From positions 1 through 40,380 of the forward strand of contig JBBIIY010000011.1 of the NCBI GenBank assembly GCA_037446255.1: a stretch of 40,380 nt of DNA, in the 5' to 3' direction. A model generated the notes under the pieces. It searched no databases. It was not told the origin of the DNA and was given only the letters and a program-made list of their open reading frames with translations. The DNA comes from Lithacetigena sp037446255 [NCBI: Coprothermobacterota bacterium] (GTDB lineage Bacteria; Coprothermobacterota; HKB111). Positions 10,147 to 18,982 of the stretch are shown here, one piece after another. Position 1 is the first letter of the stretch, and each line of letters opens with the position of its first letter. The position numbers were made by a program, and so were the translations under genes.

Positions 10147-11373
10147 CTATTGAAGACCACCCATTAGAGAAAATAGCGGTAGAAACATGGTCAAAACTAG
10201 AAAGGCTACCATCCCGCCCAGAAAAATAAGCATTATGGGTTCAATAGCTGATGTTATTGAAGCTATAGTGTATTCAATTTCATCATCGTAAAAATCTGCA
10301 ACTTTCTTTAATACTTCAGATAAAGCTCCTGATTCTTCACCTGAGCCTATTAACCCTAAAAATAATGGGGGATAAAGTCCACTTCGGAAAAGAGCATTTT
10401 TGAATGTTTTTCCTCTTTCAAGCTCTAATCTGATATTTTTGATATCATCTTCATAAACAGCATTACCTATAACATCCTGTAAAACTTTCAAAGCATCTAC
10501 AAGGGTGGTTCCACCTTCCAGCAATAGGCTTAAAGTTCTGGCAAACTGTGAGTATACTGATTTTCTGAATAATGGACCTACCAGGAATATTTTAAGCAAA
10601 AGCCTATCTTTGAATTTTCTTCCAATTTCAGTTTTCAGATACCTTCTCAGTAAAAATAAAGCCACTGATATTATGGCCAATGCTATATACCAGTAAGTTG
10701 TTAAAGCCTTAGAAAAAGCCATTACTATTTTAGTAGGCAAAGGTATATCAACTCCTACCTCTATTAATAAAGCAGCAAATCCTGGAATAACAAAAGTTGT
10801 TAGTCCTACTACCATTATTAAAGCTGCACTCACTACAATAACTGGGTAAGTAAGAGCAGATTTTATTTTAGAGCGTAATTTTACATCTTTTTCCAGGAAT
10901 AAAGATAACCTTTCAAGGGATTCAGTAAGTTTACCAGTAGCCTCACCACTCTTGACTACATTGATAAAAAAGGGAGAAAAAACATCTTTTTGTCTTGAAA
11001 GAGCAGCTGATAAGAATAGACCTTTGGAAACATCTGCTTGAACTTCACGGGTTATTTTTTTTAAATACGGAGTTTCTAATTGATTTGTTAAAGTAGTTAG
11101 AGCATTAATTAAAGGAATTGCTTTTAATAACACTGCAAGTTGGCGAGCATAAAGTGATAGGTCTTTCAAAGAAACTCTGGGTTTGAATATTTTCATAAAG
11201 GTTCCAATATTAAAAACCTCATTAATAGCGGTCCGTGAATCGATGGGGACAATGGACACAATGGAAAGGTCAGAACCTATCATCTTTGCTACCTGAGAGG
11301 ATGATTCAGCCTCTATAATACCCTCAACTACTTTACCGGTTACACCCATAGCCCGATATTTAAAGTTTGGCAC
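10147..11373 (-). CDS. pilC: Type IV pilus inner-membrane platform protein PilC (T2SF family)
   Basis: 408-residue member of the GspF/PilC family, which forms the inner-membrane platform on which the pilus motor ATPases act. It has two related T2SF domains (about 60-190 and 265-390), each ending in hydrophobic segments: near 170-195, 222-242 and a C-terminal one near 375-400. Conserved pieces are FARQLAVLLKA in the first domain and FARTLSLLLEGGTTL in the second. The start is GTG at 11373 with GGGGG nine bases upstream; it overlaps the pilT stop by 14 bp, implying coupled translation. Third gene of pilB-pilT-pilC. No pilin, prepilin peptidase, PilM/N/O or secretin gene is in the window, so those must lie elsewhere if a pilus is built. 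Confidence 0.93.
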   Translation of the reverse strand: MPNFKYRAMGVTGKVVEGIIEAESSSQVAKMIGSDLSIVSIVPIDSRTAINEVFNIGTFMKIFKPRVSLKDLSLYARQLAVLLKAIPLINALTTLTNQLETPYLKKITREVQADVSKGLFLSAALSRQKDVFSPFFINVVKSGEATGKLTESLERLSLFLEKDVKLRSKIKSALTYPVIVVSAALIMVVGLTTFVIPGFAALLIEVGVDIPLPTKIVMAFSKALTTYWYIALAIISVALFLLRRYLKTEIGRKFKDRLLLKIFLVGPLFRKSVYSQFARTLSLLLEGGTTLVDALKVLQDVIGNAVYEDDIKNIRLELERGKTFKNALFRSGLYPPLFLGLIGSGEESGALSEVLKKVADFYDDEIEYTIASITSAIEPIMLIFLGGMVAFLVLTMFLPLFSLMGGLQ

Positions 11374-12451
11374 TTTTATATACCCCCTTTTCTCTTAATA
11401 TCCTTTCCATCTCTCTTTGGTTAAAGGCATAGTTAATTGCCACTTCCTGGGTTATCCTTCCAGCAATATATAGTCTAATTAAATCCTGATCCATAGTGTA
11501 CATTCCAAATTGAGATCCTGTTTGAAGTAGCGACATAATTTGATTGGATTTTCCTTCTCTAATAAGGTTCCTGACAGCTGGAGTAGAAACCAATAACTCT
11601 GTTGCCAGCACTCTTCCTTGCCCACTACTATGAGGTAATAGCAACTGGCTGATGACTCCTTCTAAAACTTCTGATAACTGATACCTTATCTGATTTTGTT
11701 GAGAAGAAGGAAACACATCTATTAACCTATCTATTGTCTGAGAAGCATTGTTGGTATGTGCTGTACTTAAGACCAGGTGACCTGTTTCCGCCAGGGTAAG
11801 CGCAGCGGTAATGCTTTCTAAATCTCTGATTTCACCTACCATAATAACATCTGGATCCTCTCTTAGGGAAGAACGCAGTGCTTGAGCAAAACTGGTAGTG
11901 TCCTTGCCAACTTCTCGCTGGTTAACCATACCCTTACCATGATGATGTAAAAATTCAATGGGGTCTTCAATGGTGATAATATGGCACAACTTGTTTCGGT
12001 TTATATATCCCACAATAGAAGCTAAACTGGTAGATTTTCCCATACCTGTAGGACCGGTAACCAGTAGTAGTCCACGAGGCTTCATCGCCATTTCTTCAAT
12101 TATCGCAGGTAACCCCAATTCAGTAAAAATAGGAATGCGATCCATGATTATTCTTAAAGCTGCACCGATACTTCCTCTTTGCTGATATACATTTACCCTA
12201 AACCTTCCCAGGCCTCTAATACCAAATGAAGTATCCAGATCTTTAAAGTGATTAAGTTCTTCTATCTCTTCCTCAGTAATAAAAGGAAAAATGAGATCTT
12301 TGATTAATTGAGGTGTTAAACCAGGGTAATCAGTTAGATGGTGCAGTTTACCATCAATTCTTATGATAGGTGGAACTCCACTTGTTAAATGTACATCTGA
12401 AGCATTTAAATCAAAAGCATTTTTCATTATTTCATACAAACTTAACTCCAT
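11360..12451 (-). CDS. pilT: Twitching motility / pilus retraction ATPase PilT
   Basis: 363-residue hexameric secretion-type ATPase that retracts type IV pili. Walker A is GPTGMGKS (133-140), with Met in place of the usual Ser or Ala at the variable position. The Walker B region reads DPDVIMVGEIRD, followed by the His box ETGHLVLSTAHTNNA. The AVRNLIREGK segment with MDQDL near the C-terminus is characteristic of PilT rather than PilB. It lacks the zinc-binding cysteines seen in the neighbouring PilB, as expected. GGAGGT is nine bases from the ATG. The gap to the pilB stop is four bases. Confidence 0.94.
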   Translation of the reverse strand: MELSLYEIMKNAFDLNASDVHLTSGVPPIIRIDGKLHHLTDYPGLTPQLIKDLIFPFITEEEIEELNHFKDLDTSFGIRGLGRFRVNVYQQRGSIGAALRIIMDRIPIFTELGLPAIIEEMAMKPRGLLLVTGPTGMGKSTSLASIVGYINRNKLCHIITIEDPIEFLHHHGKGMVNQREVGKDTTSFAQALRSSLREDPDVIMVGEIRDLESITAALTLAETGHLVLSTAHTNNASQTIDRLIDVFPSSQQNQIRYQLSEVLEGVISQLLLPHSSGQGRVLATELLVSTPAVRNLIREGKSNQIMSLLQTGSQFGMYTMDQDLIRLYIAGRITQEVAINYAFNQREMERILREKGVYKSAKL

Positions 12452-12455
12452 TCAC

Positions 12456-14183
12456 TTATACCTCCACCGTACTTATTACTCTAAACACCTCTTCAAGGGT
12501 AGTTTTACCGATACAGGCTTTATAAAGTAAGTCAAGTAACATGGTCCTGCACCCTTTTTGAATAGCAACTTCTCTAATTTGGGTTGCTGATGAATTTTTA
12601 ATAATCATAGCTCTCAAATCATCATCAATTTTCATTACCTCGTGTATTCCAATTCTACCAAAATAGCCACTGTTTCTGCACTTAGGGCAACCAGCACCCT
12701 TTTTAAACTCTGGTTGTTTCCCTTCCATAACCTGCTCAATTTGTTTTTCAAAAAAGGAAATATAGGCAACTGGTGGTTTATCAGGTTCTTCGCAATACTT
12801 GCATATGGTCCTGGCTAACCTCTGTGCGGTAACTCCTAATAAAGATGAGGCGATAAGGTAGGGCTCAATACCCATATCAATTAACCGGGGTGGAGCGCTA
12901 AAAGCATCGTTAGTATGTAAAGTTGATAATACAAGATGACCGGTCAAAGCTGCCTGCATGGCCATTTCTGAAGTCTCAGCATCTCTAATTTCTCCTACCA
13001 TTATTATATCAGGGTCCTGTCGTAATATAGTTCGTAAAAGATTAGAGAACATGAGTCCAACCTTAGCATTAACTCCAACCTGGTTAATCCCTTTTAATTC
13101 GTATTCCACAGGATCTTCCACGGAAATTAAATTTTTATCAGGGGAATTAAGGTGGTTTAAAACTGCATAAAGAGTGGTAGTTTTACCAGAACCGGTTGGT
13201 CCGGTAACCAGAATCATACCATAAGGCTGTTCAATCATCTTGGTAAATATGTTCTGGTTTTCTATTGTAAAGCCCAGCTGAGAAAGAGATATCAGGGCTT
13301 TTGATTTATCCAGTATCCTGCATACTATTTTTTCACCGTACTGTTTAGGTAAGGTGGAAACCCTCAGGTCAATATCTTTACTAGAATATCGTACATTTAT
13401 TCTTCCATCCTGGGGCAGCCTTCGTTCAGCGATATCCATTGCGGATATTATTTTAAAACGGCTTAACAGAGCGGATTGAATATTCTTTGGGACTTTCATC
13501 ATCTCATACAATATACCATCTATTCTCTGCCTTACCAATACATGGTCTCTTTGAGGTTCTATATGAATGTCTGATGCTCCTTCTGAAAATGCCTGGGTCA
13601 TAATTAAATTAGCTAACCTTATAATGGGGGCTTCTCCAGCCATTTCTTTTAAATCTTTGATAGAATCTTCTTCAATTGTATCTGAAACAACTCCAACTTC
13701 ACCTTCAACAGGCATTAAGTCATCAGAAGCTTCCCTTAAGGACCGTTCAACACCATATAGTTTATCAAGTAAATCTCCTACGGCAGTCTTAGTTGACAAC
13801 CCCCAGGTTATCGGTTTTTTAATTATAGCCTTGATTTTATCCTGAGCATATAAATTTACAGGATCAGTAATTACTACTGCAACCGAATCATCAAATTCAA
13901 TCCCTATAGGAAGACACAAATATTTTCTGGCTATATCTTCGGGAAGCATCCGGGATACTTCCTCATCAAACTTAACTTCACTTAGATTTACAAAGGGAAT
14001 GTTCCATTCAATACTCAATGCCCTGGCTAAGGTTTCTTCATCAACCAGTCCGAGTTTGGTCAGTACATCAGGAAGGCTACCTCCTTCCTTTATTTGTGCT
14101 TCATGAGCCTTCATTAGATTTTCTACTGTGATCGCTCCCATTTCAGTAAGAACTTCTCCGAGACCCTTACGGCTTTTGCGCAT
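12456..14183 (-). CDS. pilB: Type IV pilus extension ATPase PilB (GspE family)
   Basis: 575-residue motor ATPase that powers pilus (or type II pseudopilus) assembly. An N-terminal MshEN/GspE-N domain occupies roughly residues 1-150. Then come ASDIHIEP (203-210), Walker A GPTGSGKT (328-335), DPDIIMVGEIRD, the His box LTGHLVLSTLHTNDA, and the zinc tetracysteine pair CKYC...CPKC before the last 100 residues. AAGGAGG precedes the ATG at optimal spacing. The gene begins 17 bp inside the end of the YqeG-like phosphatase gene, tying the pilus motor block to the mltG operon. A GspE assignment is possible, but the pilT and pilC neighbours favour PilB. Confidence 0.93.
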   Translation of the reverse strand: MRKSRKGLGEVLTEMGAITVENLMKAHEAQIKEGGSLPDVLTKLGLVDEETLARALSIEWNIPFVNLSEVKFDEEVSRMLPEDIARKYLCLPIGIEFDDSVAVVITDPVNLYAQDKIKAIIKKPITWGLSTKTAVGDLLDKLYGVERSLREASDDLMPVEGEVGVVSDTIEEDSIKDLKEMAGEAPIIRLANLIMTQAFSEGASDIHIEPQRDHVLVRQRIDGILYEMMKVPKNIQSALLSRFKIISAMDIAERRLPQDGRINVRYSSKDIDLRVSTLPKQYGEKIVCRILDKSKALISLSQLGFTIENQNIFTKMIEQPYGMILVTGPTGSGKTTTLYAVLNHLNSPDKNLISVEDPVEYELKGINQVGVNAKVGLMFSNLLRTILRQDPDIIMVGEIRDAETSEMAMQAALTGHLVLSTLHTNDAFSAPPRLIDMGIEPYLIASSLLGVTAQRLARTICKYCEEPDKPPVAYISFFEKQIEQVMEGKQPEFKKGAGCPKCRNSGYFGRIGIHEVMKIDDDLRAMIIKNSSATQIREVAIQKGCRTMLLDLLYKACIGKTTLEEVFRVISTVEV

Positions 14184-14679
14184 GGAGATACCTCCTTAAC
14201 AATTTTTCTAAAAACCTGTTGATTTTTGTAAATATAAAATCTTTTCCGGAGCTGGGCTTAACCAGTATGGTATAAACTCCTTCAATTTTTCCAATAAGAA
14301 CATCTGTGAAAACCTGGTCTCCAATTAACGCTCCCTGGGTTGGGGTTAACCCTCGTTTCTGAAGTTCCTGCCGTAGATTTCTTATAATAGGTTTAAAAAC
14401 TTTACCTTTCCCTCTAAGGCCCAACATACATCCAATTTTTGCTACCCTCGCCAGATTCGCATTACTAAATATATACACTTCTAACCCTAAAGATTTCACT
14501 TTTTCTACCCATTCGTAAGTTTCTTTAGGTATCTCGTCTTCCAGGTAAGGAACTAAGGTGTTATCTAAATCTACTGCGATAAATTTAATGTCTCTGCTTA
14601 TCAGATCTAAGATATCAATATCTCCCAATCTATCTACTATTAAATCAGGTTTAAAATAATAAAATAATCCTTTTTTCAT
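14167..14679 (-). CDS. YqeG-family HAD phosphatase (class IIIA)
   Basis: 170-residue haloacid-dehalogenase-fold hydrolase of the YqeG type. Motif I is AVDLDNTLVP with the nucleophile pair Asp37/Asp39, motif II is the Ser in IFSNANLARV, and motif III is IGDQVFTDVLIG. Related proteins dephosphorylate phosphoglycerol-type lipids in some lineages, but the substrate here is not deducible. Its ATG overlaps the mltG stop as ATGA, and its 3' end overlaps pilB by 17 bp. In Bacillus yqeG heads a different operon (with yqeH and aroE), so its placement between mltG and pilB is unusual. Confidence 0.85.
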   Translation of the reverse strand: MKKGLFYYFKPDLIVDRLGDIDILDLISRDIKFIAVDLDNTLVPYLEDEIPKETYEWVEKVKSLGLEVYIFSNANLARVAKIGCMLGLRGKGKVFKPIIRNLRQELQKRGLTPTQGALIGDQVFTDVLIGKIEGVYTILVKPSSGKDFIFTKINRFLEKLLRRYLHAQKP

Positions 14680-15713
14680 GGATATAAATACTTCCTTTTT
14701 GCTTGATTATGTTCTTCCAGGGTTCTGCTAAATGCATGAGTGCCATCCCCTTTATGAACAAAATATAAATAACTGGTGTTAGAAGGATAAAAAGCTGCTT
14801 TTATAGAACTTAACCCGGGATTGGCAATTGGAGTTGGGGGTAACCCGGTATGTAAATAGGTATTATAGGGTGAATCAGTAGCTAAATCTTCATAAGTAAG
14901 TCTTTCTTTAGGCTCTTTTAAGACAAAGTTTATGGTAGCACAGGACTGTAAAAGCATGCCCTTTTTTAATCTATTATAAAAAACTGAGGCAATAATAGGT
15001 CTTTCCTCTTCTACCTGGGCTTCTTTCTCTACTATAGAAGCTAATATCAAAGCCTTGTAGAAACCTAATTCTTCAACAACTGGCGAATCATTAACCAGGC
15101 TTCCGACTTTCTCTTTAAAATTAGATAAAATAATATTTACAATCTCATTTATTCCAACACGGGGTATGATATAAGTATCTGGAAATAAAAAACCTTCCAA
15201 GGTTGAAGGTCTCTCCAGGAGAAAAGGCAGGGAAAAACTGAGAATATTTAGTTCTGAAAATTCCTGTTCGTTGATAAGATTTATTTTTTCCAAAGTTCGA
15301 GAAGCATCCTTAACTGTGTGCCCTTCTAAAATAGTAAAACGGTATTTTATAAATTTGTCTTTAGAGGTAATTATATCTACCACTTCTTTATTATTCATTC
15401 CTTTATATAATATAAATTCTCCTGCTTGGACAATTCTGTCCTTTTTACTTTTAATCAAATAGTTTACAAAATTTTTGTAGTTATGAATTATTTTCATATC
15501 AACCAGATTTTGCGCAATTATGGATATGGAATCCTCGCGGGATATGAAAAATACAACTTCCTCAGCAGGTTGTTTGGTTGAAAAATAAAAAGAATATATT
15601 TCCTTCCCTTTAAATATGAAAAAAGTAATAAATACTAAGGCAAATACTATTAATAGCCAGTATCTGATTTGTTTAACTGAGAGTATTTTCTTCAAGTTCC
15701 TTTTCTTCCTCAA
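14676..15713 (-). CDS. mltG: Endolytic murein transglycosylase MltG (YceG-like)
   Basis: Membrane-anchored lytic transglycosylase that cleaves nascent peptidoglycan strands and helps set glycan length. The 345-residue reading has one N-terminal membrane segment (about 18-36), a LysM-like region, and the catalytic block LASIVEKEAQVEEERP (about 224-239; the catalytic Glu is in EKE), followed by NRLKKGMLLQSCATINF. The usual LQSDPTV reads LQSCATI here, a conservative variation of the motif. The first start is TTG at 15713 (GGAAG six bases upstream); TTG at 15695, with GAGGAA about ten bases upstream, would shorten the overlap with the preceding gene from 41 to 23 bp. The order alaS-ruvX-DUF1292-mltG matches Bacillota. 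Confidence 0.9.
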   Translation of the reverse strand: MRKKRNLKKILSVKQIRYWLLIVFALVFITFFIFKGKEIYSFYFSTKQPAEEVVFFISREDSISIIAQNLVDMKIIHNYKNFVNYLIKSKKDRIVQAGEFILYKGMNNKEVVDIITSKDKFIKYRFTILEGHTVKDASRTLEKINLINEQEFSELNILSFSLPFLLERPSTLEGFLFPDTYIIPRVGINEIVNIILSNFKEKVGSLVNDSPVVEELGFYKALILASIVEKEAQVEEERPIIASVFYNRLKKGMLLQSCATINFVLKEPKERLTYEDLATDSPYNTYLHTGLPPTPIANPGLSSIKAAFYPSNTSYLYFVHKGDGTHAFSRTLEEHNQAKRKYLYP

Positions 15714-15948
15714 TCAAGTCTTCCAGTTTATTCCAATAAGATTTAAGCCTGTGGTATTCCTTCTCATCATCTATATCAATAAGCATTTCCCCCTGAACTT
15801 TTAAAAAAATAGGCTCTGCTAAATCGTTTTCCAGGCTAAAAAACACAGCATACTCACAATTATTAAAACCTATTAGTTCAGTAAGATAGTACTTTCTTTG
15901 TTTAAGACCATCATTAAACGATATAACCAGTTCCTCTATTTCTTTCAC
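15673..15948 (-). CDS. DUF1292 (YrzB-like) small protein
   Basis: 91-residue acidic protein of the DUF1292 family, recognised by the pattern of a short beta-rich domain (LTELIGFNNCEYAVFF...EPIFLKV) followed by a Glu-rich tail and by its fixed place between ruvX and mltG in Bacillota. The molecular function of the family is unknown. The start is GTG, sharing its first G with the last base of the ruvX stop (TAGTG), and an AGAAGG lies just upstream. It overlaps the start of mltG. Confidence 0.75.
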   Translation of the reverse strand: MKEIEELVISFNDGLKQRKYYLTELIGFNNCEYAVFFSLENDLAEPIFLKVQGEMLIDIDDEKEYHRLKSYWNKLEDLIEEEKELEENTLS

Positions 15949-16355
15949 TAAACCTTCTCTCTTTCAAGATAGCGTTGAAGAATTAAGGAAGCAGATATTT
16001 TATCAACACTCTTCTTTCCTTTTTTATACTTGATGCCCATCTTCTGTAAACTCTCGTAAGCTTCCATAGTGGAAAACCTCTCATCGCAAAAAACAATATT
16101 AACTTTCCCCTGCAAATTATCTGCATAAAACAAATTTTTAGTTGACTGCTCAGTGCTATTGCCATCCTGATTATAGGGCACTCCCAGAACCACTAACCCA
16201 ATGTTTAAAGTACTTACTATTTTCAGTATTGCTTTAAGAGCTTCCACCTGGTTGGTTACTTCCAAAACTCCATAGGGCGTAGCTATGATTCCCAAAGGGT
16301 CAGTCATTGCTATGCCTATTCGCTTATCACCTATATCCAGGCACATTATTCTCAT
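15948..16355 (-). CDS. ruvX: Holliday-junction resolvase-like / pre-16S rRNA nuclease YqgF (RuvX)
   Basis: 135-residue RNase H-fold nuclease. The first active-site Asp lies in MCLDIGDKRIGIA (Asp7), then VVLGVPYNQDG, the DERFST motif and a C-terminal Asp/Ala helix ending ILQRYL. YqgF processes the 5' end of 16S rRNA in E. coli, and the RuvX name reflects proposed junction resolution; the sequence cannot decide between these. It sits 11 bp downstream of alaS, as in Bacillota. Confidence 0.92.
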   Translation of the reverse strand: MRIMCLDIGDKRIGIAMTDPLGIIATPYGVLEVTNQVEALKAILKIVSTLNIGLVVLGVPYNQDGNSTEQSTKNLFYADNLQGKVNIVFCDERFSTMEAYESLQKMGIKYKKGKKSVDKISASLILQRYLEREKV

Positions 16356-16366
16356 AAAGATATCAA

Positions 16367-18931
16367 TTACTTCAGAAAGAAATTAATAATTGAAACAATA
16401 TCACTTAAAACCAGATAGGCTTTGTCAATGTCTTTTACTCCACCCTGTCCAGTTTCAATATTTCCTCCTCCCTTACCTCCTGTTCTAAGAGCTATTTCTA
16501 AAGCAAATTTACCAGCATGTAAACCTGTTTTCGCAGCGTTTTTTGACAGAGAAACGAAAAGATACCCATTTTCCTTTCCTACTAAAACAATTATATAATC
16601 CTTAAGGTTATTTCCCAGTTCATCGGCTAACATTCGTATTGCTTTCTGGTCAAGATGTTCTATCACGGAACTGACAATCTGTAAGTTATTATGCGACTGG
16701 GCATTGGCTAAAAGGCGATCTTTGTAAATAGTAATCATATGATTAACCAGTATTTCTTTTTGTTGCTGAAGTTGTTTATAATCATTTAAAAAATTATTTA
16801 TTCCTTGCACCAGGTCGCCTGAGTGTTTTATTAAACTTAAAGAAACCTCTCTTTCATGTCTTAAACCGTTTAGGTATTCAAGGGCTTTTTTTCCAGAAAC
16901 TGCTTCAATTCTTCTTAATCCTGCTCCCACTCCCTCTTCTTTGAGAATCAAGAATAAACCTGCCTCACCTGTTCTTTTTATGTGAGTACCCCCACAAAGT
17001 TCAGTACTTATATTATTTATTTTTACTACCCTCACCTCTTCTCCGTACTTTTCCCCAAATAAAGCTGTGGCACCCATTTCCAGAGCTTCTTTATAAGTTC
17101 GGGTGAAATATTTTACTTCGTAATCATTTCTAATATATTCATTAACCAATTTTTCTATACTGATGATTTCTTTAGAAGTAAGCTGATTATGGTAAGTATA
17201 ATCAAATCTGAAATAATCTGGAGAAACTGAAGATCCTGCCTGTCTAACCTGTGACCCGAGCAATTTCCTTAAAGCTGCCTGAAGAAGATGAGTGCAGGTA
17301 TGATGAATTTCTACATCCTTTCTTCTTGCAGAATCAACTTCTAAAATGACTCTTTCACCGATTCTGATGAATCCTTTTTCAAATTGAATTATATGGACTA
17401 TTCTACCTGTATCAGTATTATACACATCAATTATCCTGCCTATCCCTTCCGGGCTTTTTACCAATCCAAAATCGGGTAATTCCCCTCCACCAAAACCATA
17501 AAAAGGGGTTACATCAAATATACAGGCAAAATTATCATCAGCCCTTTTTTCACAAAAAAGTACAGTAGCCTCTGCTTCTAAAGAGGAAAATCCGATGAAT
17601 TCAGTTTCAGGTATGTCTTCATAGAAAGTAGTATCGGTTTTTTCAGTTTCTTCTTTACCTGGAAATTTAGAAAATGACCTTTGTTTATTCATTTCCCTTC
17701 TGAATGACTCGGTATCTAAGGTAAACTTTTCTTCCTGTAAAAGTTCAACTTGAAGCTCTATGGGAAAACCATAAGTATCATATAAAAAGAAGGCATCTTT
17801 ACCGGAAAAAATAGTTATTTTTTCGCTTTTTAATTTATCCAGATGCTCAGCAAAGTAATCTAATCCTCTACCTAAGGTCTTAAGAAACCTCTCTTCTTCG
17901 GTCTTAACTCCCTTGGAAACCCAATCTGGTTTTTCTTTCAAAAATGGATAAAACTCTCCCATTAGACTTACTACTTCAGGGATGGCTTTGTATAAAAAGG
18001 GTTTGGTAGTACCCAAACGGTAACCTTTCAGAAATGCCCTCCTGATAAGTCTTCTAAGCACATATCCCCTCCACTCATTAGAAGGTGTTAAACCTTCAGA
18101 TAAAAGGAAAGTTATAGACCTGAGGTGATCAGCAATAATTCTTAAAGGAACAATATTGCTTTCTTTGTATTGAGCATTCAGCATCTGAGATAAGGCATTT
18201 ATTAAGGGTTGAAAAATATCTGTTTCAAAAAAAGAATCTTTTTTTTGCATTATGGCCGATATTCTTTCTAAACCCAGCCCGGTATCAATATTTTTATTGG
18301 GTAAAGGGGTCAGGATACCTGATTCATGGGCATTGTACTGCATAAAAACTATATTCCAAAATTCTAAAAACCTTTCTCCTGGAAAACCATTTAAAGAGAA
18401 TGGTCCTTCACCCCGGTCGTAATATATTTCCGAGCAGGGTCCGCATGGTCCAGTTTCGCCCATCCTCCAGAAATTATCTTCTTCTCCCAGTGATATTATT
18501 TTATCAGCTGAGATACCAGCCACTTTTTGCCAGAGTAACGAGCTTTCTTCATCTTGTTCATAAACTGTAACCAAAATTTTTTCTCGGGGAAGTTTTAAGC
18601 AGTCCAGGACAAATTCACAGGCAAAATGTATAGCTTCTTCCTTAAAATAGTCTCCGAATGAGAAATTCCCTAACATTTCTAAAAGAGTGCTATGCCTTGA
18701 GGAATAACCGATCTGCTCAATATCATTTACCCTCAGGCAAGTTTGAACAGTAGTAACTCTTTTAGAAGGAGGAGGTAATTCCTCCAGAAAATACGGTTTG
18801 AATTGTATCATGCCAGCTATAGTAAATAATAGCGAGGAGTCAGAAGGCATCAGAGAACTCCCTGGGAGCTTCATATGTCCCTGGCTAAGAAAGTAGTTTA
18901 TAAAAGATTCTCTTATAGTAGATGATAGCAT
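16367..18931 (-). CDS. alaS: Alanyl-tRNA synthetase
   Basis: Class II synthetase charging tRNA-Ala, 854 residues. The catalytic core reads FTIAGMIQFKPYFL, then RHSTLLEMLGNFSFGDYF (motif 2 region). The editing domain carries the metal-binding HHTCTHLL and CGGTHIKRTGEAG. The C-terminal part (EIALRTGGKGGG) resembles the C-Ala/DHHA1 domain. Length is slightly below the usual ~875. No Shine-Dalgarno is visible before the ATG. A -35/-10 pair lies just upstream, which would give a very short leader of about 17 bases. No T-box is present. Confidence 0.97.
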   Translation of the reverse strand: MLSSTIRESFINYFLSQGHMKLPGSSLMPSDSSLLFTIAGMIQFKPYFLEELPPPSKRVTTVQTCLRVNDIEQIGYSSRHSTLLEMLGNFSFGDYFKEEAIHFACEFVLDCLKLPREKILVTVYEQDEESSLLWQKVAGISADKIISLGEEDNFWRMGETGPCGPCSEIYYDRGEGPFSLNGFPGERFLEFWNIVFMQYNAHESGILTPLPNKNIDTGLGLERISAIMQKKDSFFETDIFQPLINALSQMLNAQYKESNIVPLRIIADHLRSITFLLSEGLTPSNEWRGYVLRRLIRRAFLKGYRLGTTKPFLYKAIPEVVSLMGEFYPFLKEKPDWVSKGVKTEEERFLKTLGRGLDYFAEHLDKLKSEKITIFSGKDAFFLYDTYGFPIELQVELLQEEKFTLDTESFRREMNKQRSFSKFPGKEETEKTDTTFYEDIPETEFIGFSSLEAEATVLFCEKRADDNFACIFDVTPFYGFGGGELPDFGLVKSPEGIGRIIDVYNTDTGRIVHIIQFEKGFIRIGERVILEVDSARRKDVEIHHTCTHLLQAALRKLLGSQVRQAGSSVSPDYFRFDYTYHNQLTSKEIISIEKLVNEYIRNDYEVKYFTRTYKEALEMGATALFGEKYGEEVRVVKINNISTELCGGTHIKRTGEAGLFLILKEEGVGAGLRRIEAVSGKKALEYLNGLRHEREVSLSLIKHSGDLVQGINNFLNDYKQLQQQKEILVNHMITIYKDRLLANAQSHNNLQIVSSVIEHLDQKAIRMLADELGNNLKDYIIVLVGKENGYLFVSLSKNAAKTGLHAGKFALEIALRTGGKGGGNIETGQGGVKDIDKAYLVLSDIVSIINFFLK

Positions 18932-18952
18932 ATTTATTTAGTAGTAAATAAA

Positions 18953-18981
18953 ATTCTAACATTAATATAAGATTAAATCAA
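18953..18981 (-). promoter_or_regulatory. Predicted promoter for alaS
   Basis: On the minus strand TTGATT (18976-18981) and TAGAAT (18953-18958) are separated by exactly 17 bp, next to the sigma-factor stop codon. Transcription would begin near 18946, about 15-17 bases before the alaS ATG, which lacks a ribosome binding site. Both hexamers miss consensus at one or two positions. alaS may also be read from the upstream sigma operon. Confidence 0.45.
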
Positions 18982-18982
18982 T

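Noticed and set aside
18932-18982. T-box or other leader for alaS
   Set aside because: Only 51 bp separate the sigma gene and alaS, too short for a T-box, and no specifier or antiterminator pattern is present.
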